A stretch of DNA of 64,000 nucleotides from Frateuria_A sp035944355 (GCF_035944355.1 NZ_DASZBH010000001.1:95421-159420), one strand, 5' to 3'. Positions 49,116 to 58,301 are shown, counted from the first letter of the stretch. Notes: generated by a model not told the origin, from the sequence alone. Numbers and translations are program-made.

Positions 49116-50819
49116 ATGGCTCCCAGGCTTTCCGAACTCGAACACATCAAGGCGCGCAGCCGCCAGTTGCGCGGCTCGATCGCCGAAGGCCTGGCCGATC
49201 CGGTCACCGGCAGCATCAGCGAGGCCGACACCAAGCTGCTGAAGTTCCACGGCAGCTACCAGCAGGACGACCGCGACCTGCGCGAGGAGCGCCGCAGGCA
49301 GAAGCTCGAGCCGCTGTACGCCTTCATGCTGCGCGCGCGCCTGCCCGGCGGCGTGGTCACGCCGGCGCAGTGGCTGGTGTTCGACCGCCTCGCCGCCGAC
49401 TACGCCTCCAGCGGCCTGCGCATCACCACGCGCCAGACCTTCCAGTGGCACGGCATCCTCAAGGGCAACCTCAAGCCCACTATCGCCGCAATCCACCACG
49501 CCATGGCCAGCACCATCGCCGCCTGCGGCGACGTGCTGCGCAACGTGGTGGCGACGCCGCTGCCGGAGCAGTCCGGCCTGCATGCACAGGCGTATGCCTG
49601 GGCGGCGAAGCTGTCGGCGGAACTGGCCCCGCAGACCACCGCCTACCACGAGCTGTGGCTGGACGGCGAAAAGCTGGTCGGCGAACCGGAGCCCGAGCCG
49701 CTGTACGGCAAGACCTACCTGCCGCGCAAATTCAAGATCGGGCTGGCGATCCCTCCGCTCAACGACATCGACGTGTTCGCGCAGGACCTGGGCTTGATCG
49801 CCATCGAAAGCGACGGCCGCCTGGCCGGCTTCGACCTGGCGATCGGCGGCGGCATGGGCGCCACCCACGGCGATCCGACGACCTATCCGCGGCTCGCCGA
49901 GGTGATCGGCTTCGTCGCGCCCGAACATCTGCGCGAGGCCGCCGAGCAAGTGATCGCGATCCAGCGCGACTGGGGCGACCGCGGCGAGCGCAAGCACGCG
50001 CGCCTGAAATACACGCTGGACCACCGCGGCACCGAGGTGTTCAAGGCCGAGCTGGAAAAGCGCCTGGGCTTCGCGCTGCAGCCGGCGCGCGGGTTCCGCT
50101 TCGACCACAACGGCGACCGCTACGGCTGGACCGAGGGCGAGGACGGCCGCTGGCACCTCACCTTGCACATCGAATCGGGGCGTCTGCTGGACCGCGGCCC
50201 GCAACGCCTGCAGAGCGGCATGCGCGAACTGGCCCGCGTGCACACCGGCGACTTCCGCCTGACCTGCAACCAGAACGTGATCATCGCCAACGTGCAGGCG
50301 GCCGACCGCACGCGCATCGACGCCATCGTCGCCGCGCACGGCATGGACGGCTATCGCCGGCAGAGCGCAGTGCGCCGCCACGCCATCGCCTGCGTGGCGC
50401 TGCCCACCTGCGGCCTGGCCATGGCCGAGAGCGAGCGCTACCTGCCGACGGTGCTGGAGAAACTCGAGGCGCGATTGGAGCACCACGGCCTGCTCGATGC
50501 GCCGATCCTGCTGCGCCTGTCTGGTTGCCCCAACGGCTGCTCGCGCCCGTACCTGGGCGAGATTGCGCTGGTCGGCCGCGCGATCGGCCGCTACGACCTG
50601 CGCCTGGGCGCCGATTTCAGCGGGCAGCGCATGAACGTGACCTACCGCGAGAACGTGGACGAGCAGGCCATCCTGGATGCGCTCGACCCGCTGTTCGCCG
50701 CCTACGCGGCCGGCCGCGAGCCGGGCGAGGGCTTCGGCGATTTCCTGTGGCGCACCGGCGTGTTGGCGGCGCCTGCGCCGCGACCCGAGCGCCGCATCGC
50801 GGCGGAGGTGCTGGCATGA
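49116..50819 (+). CDS. cysI: NADPH-sulfite reductase hemoprotein beta subunit
   Basis: Siroheme/4Fe-4S enzyme that reduces sulfite to sulfide (567 residues). The four cluster cysteines are Cys426 and Cys432 (CVALPTC) and Cys471 and Cys475 (SGCPNGC). Other segments: LRITTRQTFQWHGILK and TYLPRKFKIGLAIPP. The ATG is one base after the cysJ stop; the last codons overlap cysH (ATGA). Siroheme would be supplied by CysG downstream. Confidence 0.97.
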   Translation: MAPRLSELEHIKARSRQLRGSIAEGLADPVTGSISEADTKLLKFHGSYQQDDRDLREERRRQKLEPLYAFMLRARLPGGVVTPAQWLVFDRLAADYASSGLRITTRQTFQWHGILKGNLKPTIAAIHHAMASTIAACGDVLRNVVATPLPEQSGLHAQAYAWAAKLSAELAPQTTAYHELWLDGEKLVGEPEPEPLYGKTYLPRKFKIGLAIPPLNDIDVFAQDLGLIAIESDGRLAGFDLAIGGGMGATHGDPTTYPRLAEVIGFVAPEHLREAAEQVIAIQRDWGDRGERKHARLKYTLDHRGTEVFKAELEKRLGFALQPARGFRFDHNGDRYGWTEGEDGRWHLTLHIESGRLLDRGPQRLQSGMRELARVHTGDFRLTCNQNVIIANVQAADRTRIDAIVAAHGMDGYRRQSAVRRHAIACVALPTCGLAMAESERYLPTVLEKLEARLEHHGLLDAPILLRLSGCPNGCSRPYLGEIALVGRAIGRYDLRLGADFSGQRMNVTYRENVDEQAILDALDPLFAAYAAGREPGEGFGDFLWRTGVLAAPAPRPERRIAAEVLA

Positions 50820-51538
50820 ACGCGCGCCCCGCCGTGCAGCCGGCCTGGCAGCCGCGCGGCCTGGAAGAGATCAACGCCGAGCTTGCGCGACTGGGCGCCG
50901 AGGATCGCGTGGCCTGGGCGCTGGAACACGTGCCCGGCCCGCACGTGCTGTCCTCCAGCTTCGGCGCGCAGGCGGCAGTGTCGCTGCACATGGTGAGCCG
51001 GCAGAGCCCGCGCATTCCGGTGGTGCTGATCGACACCGGCTATCTGTTTCCCGAGACCTACCGCTTCGTCGACGAACTCACCGAACGGCTGGACCTCAAC
51101 CTCCAGGTCTATCGCGCCACGCTCAGCCCTACCTGGATGGAGGCCCGCCATGGCCGCCTGTGGGAGCAGGGCGTGGAAGGCATCGAACGCTACAACCGCA
51201 TACGCAAGGTCGAGCCGATGCAGCGTGCGCTGGCCGAACTGGGCGCCGTCGGCTGGTTCGCCGGCCTGCGGCGGAGCCAGGCGCGCAGCCGTGCCCATGT
51301 GGCGTTCGCCGAGTACCGCCACGAGCGCTGGAAATTCCATCCGCTGGCCGACTGGAGCGACCGCGACGTCTGGCTCTACCTCAAGCGCCACGGCCTGCCA
51401 TACCACCCGCTGTGGCACCAGGGCTACACCTCCATCGGCGACGTGCACACCAGCCACCGCTGGGAACCCGGCATGGATCCGGAAGACACGCGCTTCTTCG
51501 GCCTCAAGCGCGAATGCGGGCTGCACGACCTCCTCTGA
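50816..51538 (+). CDS. cysH: Phosphoadenylyl-sulfate (PAPS) reductase
   Basis: Reduces PAPS to sulfite with thioredoxin (240 residues). Contains SSFGAQAAVSLHMV (PP-loop-like), IDTGYLFPETYRF, and the C-terminal ECGLH with catalytic Cys234. The extra Cys pairs of 4Fe-4S APS reductases are absent, so PAPS is the expected substrate, implying cysC elsewhere. The start overlaps cysI by 4 bases. Confidence 0.95.
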   Translation: MNARPAVQPAWQPRGLEEINAELARLGAEDRVAWALEHVPGPHVLSSSFGAQAAVSLHMVSRQSPRIPVVLIDTGYLFPETYRFVDELTERLDLNLQVYRATLSPTWMEARHGRLWEQGVEGIERYNRIRKVEPMQRALAELGAVGWFAGLRRSQARSRAHVAFAEYRHERWKFHPLADWSDRDVWLYLKRHGLPYHPLWHQGYTSIGDVHTSHRWEPGMDPEDTRFFGLKRECGLHDLL

Positions 51539-51575
51539 GGCGACGGTCTGCTTCGTCCTCCGGATGCGGGCGCGG

Positions 51576-52568
51576 CTAGGCCGCGTCCGGCAGCGCGAGC
51601 GGCCGCTCGCGCCAGTGTGGCCCGTCGGACCAGGCCGCAGGCGCGGCGTCGCCGGTCAGTGCGCGCACCACGTCGCGCCGGTCCAGGTGCGGCGCGAACC
51701 GCCCGATGAACTCCAGCACGTACTCGCGCAGCACGGTTTCCCGCCGCAGCACGATCCAGGTCATGCATTGCGGGAACAGGTGGTCGGCCGGCAGCACGCG
51801 CAGGTCGGCGTCCGCCGGCAGCATCGCCATCTCGGCCAGCACGCCGACGCCCAGCCCGGCGCGCACGTAGGTCTTGATCAGGTCCGCGTCGCCGGCCGTC
51901 ATGGCGATCTGCGGCTCCAGGCCGGCGTCCTCGAAGGCGCGGCGCAGGGACGACTCGGGCTTGAGCGAGGAGTCGTAGCTGATCAGCGGCTGCGCGGCCA
52001 GTTCGGCCAGCGTGGGCGGCAGGCTGCGCCTGGCCAGTACATGGCCGGCCGGAGCCACCACCACGCGGTGCCAGCGGTAGGCGGGCAGGGCTATACCCAG
52101 GGCAGGCGGCGCGCCGGCGGTGCTGACCACGGCCATGTCGACCCGGCCCGCCTCCAGTTGCGCCAGCACGTCGGCGTCGTGGCCGGGCTGCAGGTGCACG
52201 CTCACCTGCGGATAGGCGAGGTTGAGCGCGGCGATCGACGGCGGCAGGGCGAAGCGCGCCTGGGTGTGCGTGGTGGCGATGCGCAACTCGCCGTGCGCCT
52301 CGTTGCGCAGGTTGGCGGCGATCGAGCGGATGTTGGCCGCCTCGGCGAGGATGGCGCGCGCGCGCTCGAGCACCTGGCGGCCGGCATGGGTCACCGCGTC
52401 CAGGCTCTTGCCCTTGCGCACGAAGAGCCTGAAGCCGAGCTCCTCCTCAAGCTGCTTGAGCTGCTTGCTCAGGCCGGGCTGGGTGGCGTGCACGCGCTCG
52501 GCGGCGACGGTGATGTTGAGGCCTGAGTCGGCGATCGCGACCAGGTAGCGCAGTTGGACCAGGGTCAT
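51576..52568 (-). CDS. cysB: LysR-type regulator CysB
   Basis: Transcriptional activator of cysteine biosynthesis genes (330 residues). N-terminal HTH at 1-60 (ITVAAERVHATQPGLSKQLKQLEEELGFRLF), then the substrate-binding domain with TTHTQARFALPP and DADLIKTYVRAGLGVGV, both characteristic of CysB. Inducer in the family: N-acetylserine. Convergent with cysH (37-base gap) and divergent from cysG. Confidence 0.93.
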   Translation of the reverse strand: MTLVQLRYLVAIADSGLNITVAAERVHATQPGLSKQLKQLEEELGFRLFVRKGKSLDAVTHAGRQVLERARAILAEAANIRSIAANLRNEAHGELRIATTHTQARFALPPSIAALNLAYPQVSVHLQPGHDADVLAQLEAGRVDMAVVSTAGAPPALGIALPAYRWHRVVVAPAGHVLARRSLPPTLAELAAQPLISYDSSLKPESSLRRAFEDAGLEPQIAMTAGDADLIKTYVRAGLGVGVLAEMAMLPADADLRVLPADHLFPQCMTWIVLRRETVLREYVLEFIGRFAPHLDRRDVVRALTGDAAPAAWSDGPHWRERPLALPDAA

Positions 52569-52704
52569 GGCTCGGTATCCGTGTTCGTTCGGCGGAAGGG
52601 GCGGCTGCGGACGGGGCGCAGCTACATCGCGCGGGCGCGCGGTGCGCCCGCCCTTCGGCCGGAACGTCGTGATCGCGGATGAGGTGCTTTTCGGTATGCA
52701 TAAT

Positions 52705-52724
52705 TTGGACGTCTATACGTCCAA
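52705..52724. promoter_or_regulatory. Operator-like palindrome between cysB and cysG
   Basis: TTGGACG (52705-52711), TCTATA, CGTCCAA (52718-52724): a perfect 7-bp inverted repeat with a 6-base centre. The centre is the -10 of the cysB promoter on the - strand and it sits just after CATAAT on the + strand, so a bound protein would block both directions. As two adjacent 8-mers (GGACGTCT, ATACGTCC) it resembles MetJ boxes (AGACGTCT), matching 13 of 16 positions. Confidence 0.6.
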
Positions 52725-52740
52725 TGACGTTGGCTGTCAA
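52712..52740 (-). promoter_or_regulatory. Promoter of cysB
   Basis: On the - strand TTGACA (52740-52735, perfect consensus) and TATAGA (52717-52712) are separated by 17 bases. It lies about 145 bases before the cysB start, so a long leader is expected. The -10 is inside the palindrome. Confidence 0.75.
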
Positions 52741-52775
52741 GAAATGGTCGATGCGTCCCGGTCCACATAACGTCA

Positions 52776-54395
52776 ATGCATATGACCTTCGCGACAAATC
52801 ATTTGCCGCCCGCCAGACGGCCGCCTAGCGTGGCCATCCCCGTCTTGCAGGCCGCTCCCTTGAGGCTCTACCCGTTGTTCGCCGATCTTTCGCGCCGCGC
52901 CGTGCTGGTGGTCGGCGGCGGGTTGGTGGCCGAGCGCAAGGTGGCGGCGCTGCTGCACGCCGGGGCGCAGGTGACGGTGAATGCGCCGGAGCTGACCCCC
53001 GCGTTGCGGCGCTGGGTCGAGCAGGGAACCATCGCGCATCGGGCCGAGGCCTTCCGCGAGGCCTGGCTGGACCGGGTCTGGCTGGTGGTGGCCGCCACGT
53101 CCGACCGCGCAACCAACGCGCTGGTCGCCGAGATGGCGGGACTGCGGCGATTGTTCGTCAACGTGGTGGACGACGCCCGGCTTTCGAGCTTCCACGTGCC
53201 GGCGGTGATCGACCGCGCGCCGCTGACCATCGCGATTTCCAGCGGCGGCCACGCGCCCATGCTCAGCCGGCTCCTGCGCGAGCGACTGGAAGCGCTGCTG
53301 GACGATTCCCTCGGCGCGCTGGCCGGGCTGGCCGCCAGGCTGCGCCCGCGCGTCCGCCTGCGTTTCCCGGCCGCGGCGGCGCGGCGGCGATTCTACGAGC
53401 GGCTGTTCGCCGGCCCGGTGGCGAGCCTGCTGCGCCAGGGGCGCCAGCGCGAGGCGCGTATCGCGGCCGAGCGTGAGCTGGCCGGCGATCCTTCCTTCGA
53501 TACCGGCACCGTCGTGCTGGTGGGCGCCGGCCCGGGCGATCCGGGCCTGCTGACCCTGCGTGGCCTGCGTGCGCTCAACGAGGCCGACGTGATCCTGCAC
53601 GACCGCCTGGTCAGCGCCGAGGTGCTGGCGCTCGCGCGGCGCGACGCCGAACGCATCGAGGTAGGCAAGCAGGCGGGCAACCACCGCGCCACGCAGGAGC
53701 AGATCCACCGATTGATGCTCGAGCACGCGCAGGCCGGCCGCCGTGTGGTGCGGCTGAAAGGCGGCGACCCGTTCGTGTTCGGGCGCGGCGGCGAGGAGCT
53801 GGAATTCCTGCGCGCGCACGGCATCGGCTACGAGGTGGTGCCCGGCATCACCGCGGCGCTGGCCTGCGCCGCCTATGCCGGCGTGCCGCTGACCCACCGT
53901 GACCACGCCCAATCCGTGCGCCTGCTCACCGCGCACTGCCAGTCCTCGCAGGACACGCTGGACTGGGCCGCGCTCGCGCAGGAACGCCAGACGCTGGCGG
54001 TCTACATGGGCGTGGGCGAACTGGCCACGCTGCAGGCGCGGCTGCTCGAACACGGCCGCTCGCCGGCCACGCCCTTCGCGCTGGTCGAGAACGGCTCGCG
54101 GCGGGGGCAGCGGGTGGTCACCGGCGCGCTGGCCGAGCTTGCCGGGCGTGCCACTGTCCATGCGGTTCGTTCACCCGCGCTGCTGATACTCGGCGAGGTC
54201 GCTGCGCTGGCGCCCACGCTGGCGTGGTTTGGCGTGCCGCCGCTGGGCGCGGCGGCCCATGACACCGGCGATGCGGGCAGGGCGGCCCGCGCCCGCCCGG
54301 CAGCCCGCCCGGATGACGTGCTCGCCGCGCTCCACAGGCCTGACCCCTTCGCGCCGGCGCGTTCGCCGGCATCCATTGCAGGAGCACTTCCATGA
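52776..54395 (+). CDS. cysG: Siroheme synthase CysG (multifunctional)
   Basis: Makes siroheme from uroporphyrinogen III (539 residues). N-terminal Met8-like dehydrogenase/ferrochelatase (about 28-230, VLVVGGGLVAERK) and C-terminal uroporphyrinogen methyltransferase (about 245-490, VLVGAGPGDPGLLTLRG, VRLKGGDPFVFGRGGEE, PGITAALACAAYAGVPLTHR). It has an Ala/Arg/Pro-rich tail of about 50 residues and an N-terminal extension of about 27 residues; the true start may be a later codon before LRLYPLFADL, because no ribosome-binding site precedes ATG 52776. Overlaps cysK by 4 bases. Confidence 0.94.
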   Translation: MHMTFATNHLPPARRPPSVAIPVLQAAPLRLYPLFADLSRRAVLVVGGGLVAERKVAALLHAGAQVTVNAPELTPALRRWVEQGTIAHRAEAFREAWLDRVWLVVAATSDRATNALVAEMAGLRRLFVNVVDDARLSSFHVPAVIDRAPLTIAISSGGHAPMLSRLLRERLEALLDDSLGALAGLAARLRPRVRLRFPAAAARRRFYERLFAGPVASLLRQGRQREARIAAERELAGDPSFDTGTVVLVGAGPGDPGLLTLRGLRALNEADVILHDRLVSAEVLALARRDAERIEVGKQAGNHRATQEQIHRLMLEHAQAGRRVVRLKGGDPFVFGRGGEELEFLRAHGIGYEVVPGITAALACAAYAGVPLTHRDHAQSVRLLTAHCQSSQDTLDWAALAQERQTLAVYMGVGELATLQARLLEHGRSPATPFALVENGSRRGQRVVTGALAELAGRATVHAVRSPALLILGEVAALAPTLAWFGVPPLGAAAHDTGDAGRAARARPAARPDDVLAALHRPDPFAPARSPASIAGALP

Positions 54396-55342
54396 TCTAC
54401 GACAGCATCCTGGACACCATCGGCCGCACGCCGATCGTCAAGCTGCACCGCCTCGCGCCCAAGCACGTGGAGCTCTACGTCAAGGTGGAAGCCTTCAATC
54501 CAGCCGGCTCGGTGAAGGACCGCCTGGCGCTGGCGATCATCCTGGACGCCGAGCAACGCGGCGACCTCAAGCCCGGCCAGACCGTGATCGAGGCGACCTC
54601 CGGCAACACCGGGGTGGCGCTGGCCGCGGTGTGCGCGGCGCGCGGCTATCCGTTCGTGGCGGTGATGACCGAAACCTTTTCCATCGAGCGGCGCAAGCTG
54701 ATCCGCGCCTATGGCGGCAAGGTGATCCTCACCCCGGCGGCCGCACGCGGCACCGGCATGGTGGAGAAGGCCGCCGAACTGGCCAGGAAACACGGCTGGT
54801 TCCTGGCACGCCAGTTCGAGAACCCGGCCAACCCGGCCTATCACCGCCAGACCACCGCCGCCGAGATCCTGGGCGATTTCGCCGGCCGCCGGCTGGACTA
54901 CTTCGTCAGCGGCTGGGGCACCGGTGGGACGCTGACCGGCGTGGGCGAAGTGCTCAAGGTGGCGCGGCCGGAGGTCAAGATCATCGGCGCGGAGCCCGCG
55001 GGCGCCTCGCTGCTGGCCGGCAAGGAATGGCAGCCGCACAAGATCCAGGGCTGGACGCCGGACTTCGTGCCGGCCGTGCTCAACCGCAAGGTGGTCGACC
55101 AGTTGCTGGGCATCGACGACACGGTCGCCCGCGATACCTCGCGCGCGCTGGCGCAGCAGGAGGGCATCTTCGTGGGGCTGTCATCGGGCGCCACGCTGGC
55201 GGCGGCGCTGCAGGTGGCCAAGGACGCGCCGGAAGGCTCGGTGCTGCTGGCGATGCTGCCCGACACCGGCGAGCGCTACCTGTCGACCTTCCTGTTCGAA
55301 GGCGTCAACGAGGGCTCGGACGAGGTGGAGCCCAGTACCTAG
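54392..55342 (+). CDS. cysK: Cysteine synthase (O-acetylserine sulfhydrylase A)
   Basis: PLP enzyme joining sulfide and O-acetylserine to cysteine (316 residues). PLP lysine Lys42 in NPAGSVKDR, substrate loop TSGNTG, phosphate loop GWGTGGTLTG. Its start overlaps the cysG stop (ATGA), so siroheme and cysteine synthesis are translationally coupled. A hairpin follows 40 bases later. Confidence 0.96.
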   Translation: MIYDSILDTIGRTPIVKLHRLAPKHVELYVKVEAFNPAGSVKDRLALAIILDAEQRGDLKPGQTVIEATSGNTGVALAAVCAARGYPFVAVMTETFSIERRKLIRAYGGKVILTPAAARGTGMVEKAAELARKHGWFLARQFENPANPAYHRQTTAAEILGDFAGRRLDYFVSGWGTGGTLTGVGEVLKVARPEVKIIGAEPAGASLLAGKEWQPHKIQGWTPDFVPAVLNRKVVDQLLGIDDTVARDTSRALAQQEGIFVGLSSGATLAAALQVAKDAPEGSVLLAMLPDTGERYLSTFLFEGVNEGSDEVEPST

Positions 55343-55381
55343 CCGGGGCAGAAGGTGGCGGCGGTCTGAGCCGCGCCACAT

Positions 55382-55411
55382 GACCCTTCCCTCGCTTGCG
55401 GGGGAAGGGTC
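55382..55411. repeat. Hairpin after cysK
   Basis: GACCCTTCCC (55382-55391) pairs perfectly with 55402-55411 across a 10-base loop; no T tract follows. It sits between the convergent cysK and HxlR genes and may slow transcription from both sides, or belong to the CCCTCTCCC repeat family. Confidence 0.55.
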
Positions 55412-55464
55412 CCGGAAGGCGGATGGGGCGGGCGGAGCGCGCGCTACAACGCCGCCCTATCGAT

Positions 55465-55848
55465 CTAGGCCGCGCGCCGCGGCCGCGCCCGCGACGATCC
55501 CAGCTCCCACTGGTCGATCAGCTTGCGCCCCACCTTCGCCAGCGCCTCGATCGCCGGCAGCAGTTCGCGGCCGAGCGGGGTGAGCGCGTACTCGGCCGAG
55601 GGCGGCGAGCTGTCCAGCACGCGGCGGGTTACCAGGCCGCGCGATTCCAGCTCGCGCAGCCGCGCGCTCAACACCCGCGCGGAAATGCGCGGGATGTCGT
55701 GGCGCAATTCGCCGAAGCGCCGCGGCTCCGCGCTCAGGTACCAGATCACGTTGGGCGCCCAGGCGCCGCGCAGCAGCGCCAGGCTCTCGGTGAGCGGGCA
55801 CGCCGGCGGTGGCGCGGCGACCTTGCTCTTGCGCAGCGGCAGGCCCAT
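55465..55848 (-). CDS. HxlR family transcriptional regulator
   Basis: Winged-helix regulator (127 residues): CPLTESLALLRGAWAPNVIWYLSAEPRRFGELRHDIPRISARVLSARLRELESRGLVTRR matches HxlR/DUF24. A single N-terminal cysteine (in ACPLTES) is where redox-sensing members carry their sensor Cys. Start ATG 55848 chosen for the GAGGA 9 bases upstream; ATG 55869 and 55893 are alternatives. Divergent from a glutathione S-transferase gene with a palindromic site between them, so it probably controls that gene. Confidence 0.88.
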   Translation of the reverse strand: MGLPLRKSKVAAPPPACPLTESLALLRGAWAPNVIWYLSAEPRRFGELRHDIPRISARVLSARLRELESRGLVTRRVLDSSPPSAEYALTPLGRELLPAIEALAKVGRKLIDQWELGSSRARPRRAA

Positions 55849-55882
55849 GGCTGGGTTTTCCTCGTGCATGCGGTAACCGCGG

Positions 55883-55924
55883 GGATACCACATTCTGGCA
55901 CTAATTCCCGGTTAGGTGGTATCC
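55883..55924. promoter_or_regulatory. Inverted repeat operator between hxlR and gst genes
   Basis: GGATACCAC (55883-55891) and GTGGTATCC (55916-55924) are perfect 9-bp inverted repeats with a 24-base spacer. The spacing and location between a regulator and its divergent neighbour suggest binding of HxlR as two dimers or looping; no other known site matches. Confidence 0.65.
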
Positions 55925-55996
55925 ATGAGTAACCGTCGCAGCTAGGATGCCCGCCACGTCGCAACGACGTTCCACACCCCCACAAGGAGTCCCCGC

Positions 55997-56623
55997 ATGA
56001 AGCTCTACTACTCCCCCGGCGCCTGCTCGCTTTCCCCGCACATCGTCGCGCAGGAAGCCGGCATCGCCCTGCAGCTGGTGAAGGTCGACACCAAGACCAG
56101 GCGCACCGAGAGCGGTGCGGACTTCCTGGCGATCAACCCGAAGGGCTACGTGCCCACGCTGGAGCTGGACGACGGCGAAGTGCTCACCGAGGGCCCGGCG
56201 ATCGTGCAGTACCTGGCCGACCTCAAGCCGGCCTCGGGCCTGGCGCCCGCCAACGGCACGCTGGCGCGCTACCGCCTGCAGGAGATGCTGGGCTACATCA
56301 ACTCCGAGCTGCACAAGTCCTACAGCCCGCTGTTCAAGCCCGACACGCCCGAGGCGACCCGGCAGGAGCGCAAGGACTACCTGCGCAAGCGCTACGCGCT
56401 GCTCGATGCCGTGCTGGCCAGGCAGCCCTGGCTGCTGGGCGAGCGGTTCACCGCGGCCGACGCCTACCTGTTCACCGTGACCAACTGGGCGCGCCACGTG
56501 GATCTGGACCTGTCCGACTTCCCGGCGGTCCTGGCCTTCCAGAAGCGCGCGGCCGAGCGGCCGGCAGTGCAGGCGGCGATGGACGCCGAAGGGCTGGCGC
56601 GCCGCGCCACCGCAGCGGCCTGA
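55997..56623 (+). CDS. gstA: Glutathione S-transferase, beta class
   Basis: Conjugates or binds glutathione in detoxification (208 residues). Beta-class residues Cys10 (YYSPGACSLSPH) and His106 (NSELHKSYSPLF) are both present, with the thioredoxin-like domain (1-80, GYVPTLELDDGEVLTEGPAIVQYL) and a helical C-terminal domain. AAGGAG lies 7 bases before the ATG. The HxlR gene is divergent; a terminator follows. Confidence 0.94.
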   Translation: MKLYYSPGACSLSPHIVAQEAGIALQLVKVDTKTRRTESGADFLAINPKGYVPTLELDDGEVLTEGPAIVQYLADLKPASGLAPANGTLARYRLQEMLGYINSELHKSYSPLFKPDTPEATRQERKDYLRKRYALLDAVLARQPWLLGERFTAADAYLFTVTNWARHVDLDLSDFPAVLAFQKRAAERPAVQAAMDAEGLARRATAAA

Positions 56624-56637
56624 GGAAGACGTCCTCG

Positions 56638-56673
56638 AAACATGCCGCCCGCGCGAGCGGGCGGCATGTTTTT
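56638..56673 (+). terminator. Intrinsic terminator after gst
   Basis: CATGCCGCCCGC (56641-56652) pairs perfectly with 56657-56668 across a GCGA loop, extended by A-T pairs and followed by TTTTT. Confidence 0.9.
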
Positions 56674-56903
56674 GTCCGGCGTAGGCAGCGCGTCGTAGGG
56701 TGCTTCAGCCCATCTCGAACGTTCGATCAATCGGGCGATCAGTGCGGCGTATCGCCCGCGCGCCTGACCGCGAGATCGCCCTTGCGCGCCCTGGACGCGA
56801 CCATCCAGCCGGGATGGAGCTGCAGCCGCCAGCCGGCGCCTTCAGCGGTGGCAGGGTCGGCTCATGGCGCGAGCATGCGGTGCGCACCCAGGCAAGCGGC
56901 GGA

Positions 56904-58271
56904 TCAGATGTCCTTGGCCAGCGCCGCCGCCAGCCCGGTGTAGCCGCCGGGCGTGAGCTCCAGCAGTCGCTGCTTCGCCGCCGCAGGCAGGTCCAGCCCT
57001 TCGATGAACTGGCGCATGGATTCGCGCGTGATGCCCTGGCCGCGGGTCAGCGCCTTCAGCTGCTCGTAGGGCTCGGGCAGGCCGTAGCGGCGCATCACCG
57101 TCTGCACGGCCTCGGCCAGCACTTCCCAGCTCGCGTCCAGGTCGGCCGCGAGGCGCTCGGCATTGACGGTGAGCTTGCCCAGGCCCTTCTGCAGCGATTC
57201 CAGCGCCACCAGCGTATGGCCGAAGGCGGTGCCCAGCGCGCGCAGCACGGTGGAGTCGGTCAGGTCGCGCTGCCAGCGGCTGATCGGCAGCTTCTCGGCG
57301 AAGTGGCCCAGCAGCGCATTGGCGAGGCCGAAGTTGCCCTCGGCGTTCTCGAAATCGATCGGGTTGACCTTGTGCGGCATGGTCGAGGAGCCGACCTCGC
57401 CCGCCTTCAGCGCCTGCTTGAAATAGCCCAGCGAGATGTAGCCCCAGATGTCGCGCGCCAGGTCGATCAGGATGGTGTTGGCGCGGCGCACTGCGTCGCA
57501 GTACTCGGCCACGCCGTCGTGCGGCTCGATCTGCGTGGTGTAGGGGTTGTAGTTGAGCCCCAGGCCCTGCACGAAGCGCTGCGAGAACGCGCGCCAGTCC
57601 ACTTCCGGGTAGGTGATGGCGTGGGCGTTGTAGTTGCCCACCGCGCCGTTGATCTTGCCGGGGATGTCCAACGCGGCGAGCTGCTTGCGCTGGCGCTCCA
57701 GCCGCGCCACCACGTTGGCCAGTTCCTTGCCCAGCGTGCTGGGCGAGGCGGTCTGGCCGTGCGTGCGCGAGAGCATCGGCAGGCCGGCGTTGGCGTGCGC
57801 CAGCTCGCGCAGGCGGGCGATCACGCGGTCGAGCATCGGCAGCAGCACGCCCTCGCGCGCGTCGCGCAGCATCAGCGCGTAGGAGAGGTTGTTGATGTCC
57901 TCGCTGGTGCAGGCGAAGTGCACGAACTCCTTGGCCTGTGCCAACTCCGGATCGGCGCCGATGCGCTCCTTGATGAAGTACTCGATCGCCTTGACGTCGT
58001 GGTTGGTGGTCGCCTCGATCGCCTTGACGCGCTCGCCGTCGGCCACGCTGAAGCCCTCGGCGATGGCGCGCAGCTGGTCCACCTGCGTGCCGGAGAATGG
58101 CGGCAGTTCGACGATGGCCGACTCGGCGGCAAGCGCCAGCAGCCATTCGATCTCCACCTTGACGCGCCGGTGCATCAGGCCGAACTCGCTGAAGACCGGG
58201 CGCAGGGGCTCGACCTTGCCGGCGTAGCGTCCATCCAGCGGCGACAGGGCGGTGAGGGCGTGGCTGCTCAT
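56904..58271 (-). CDS. purB: Adenylosuccinate lyase
   Basis: Catalyses two steps of purine synthesis (SAICAR to AICAR; adenylosuccinate to AMP), 455 residues. The fumarase-superfamily signature SSTMPHKVNPIDFENAEGN (around residues 295-313) and TRSHGQTASPSTLGKE-like segment (here SRTHGQTASPSTLGKELANV) identify it. Convergent gst ends 280 bases away; that gap shows nothing besides the gst terminator. It is divergent from fumC with a 101-base control region. Confidence 0.97.
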   Translation of the reverse strand: MSSHALTALSPLDGRYAGKVEPLRPVFSEFGLMHRRVKVEIEWLLALAAESAIVELPPFSGTQVDQLRAIAEGFSVADGERVKAIEATTNHDVKAIEYFIKERIGADPELAQAKEFVHFACTSEDINNLSYALMLRDAREGVLLPMLDRVIARLRELAHANAGLPMLSRTHGQTASPSTLGKELANVVARLERQRKQLAALDIPGKINGAVGNYNAHAITYPEVDWRAFSQRFVQGLGLNYNPYTTQIEPHDGVAEYCDAVRRANTILIDLARDIWGYISLGYFKQALKAGEVGSSTMPHKVNPIDFENAEGNFGLANALLGHFAEKLPISRWQRDLTDSTVLRALGTAFGHTLVALESLQKGLGKLTVNAERLAADLDASWEVLAEAVQTVMRRYGLPEPYEQLKALTRGQGITRESMRQFIEGLDLPAAAKQRLLELTPGGYTGLAAALAKDI

Positions 58272-58301
58272 CGGGTGCGGTCCGGCAAAGGGGAAACGGC
58301 C

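Noticed and set aside
51571..51585. Short palindrome at the cysH/cysB convergent ends as terminator
   Set aside because: Only 6 bp, overlaps the cysB stop codon and has no T tract.
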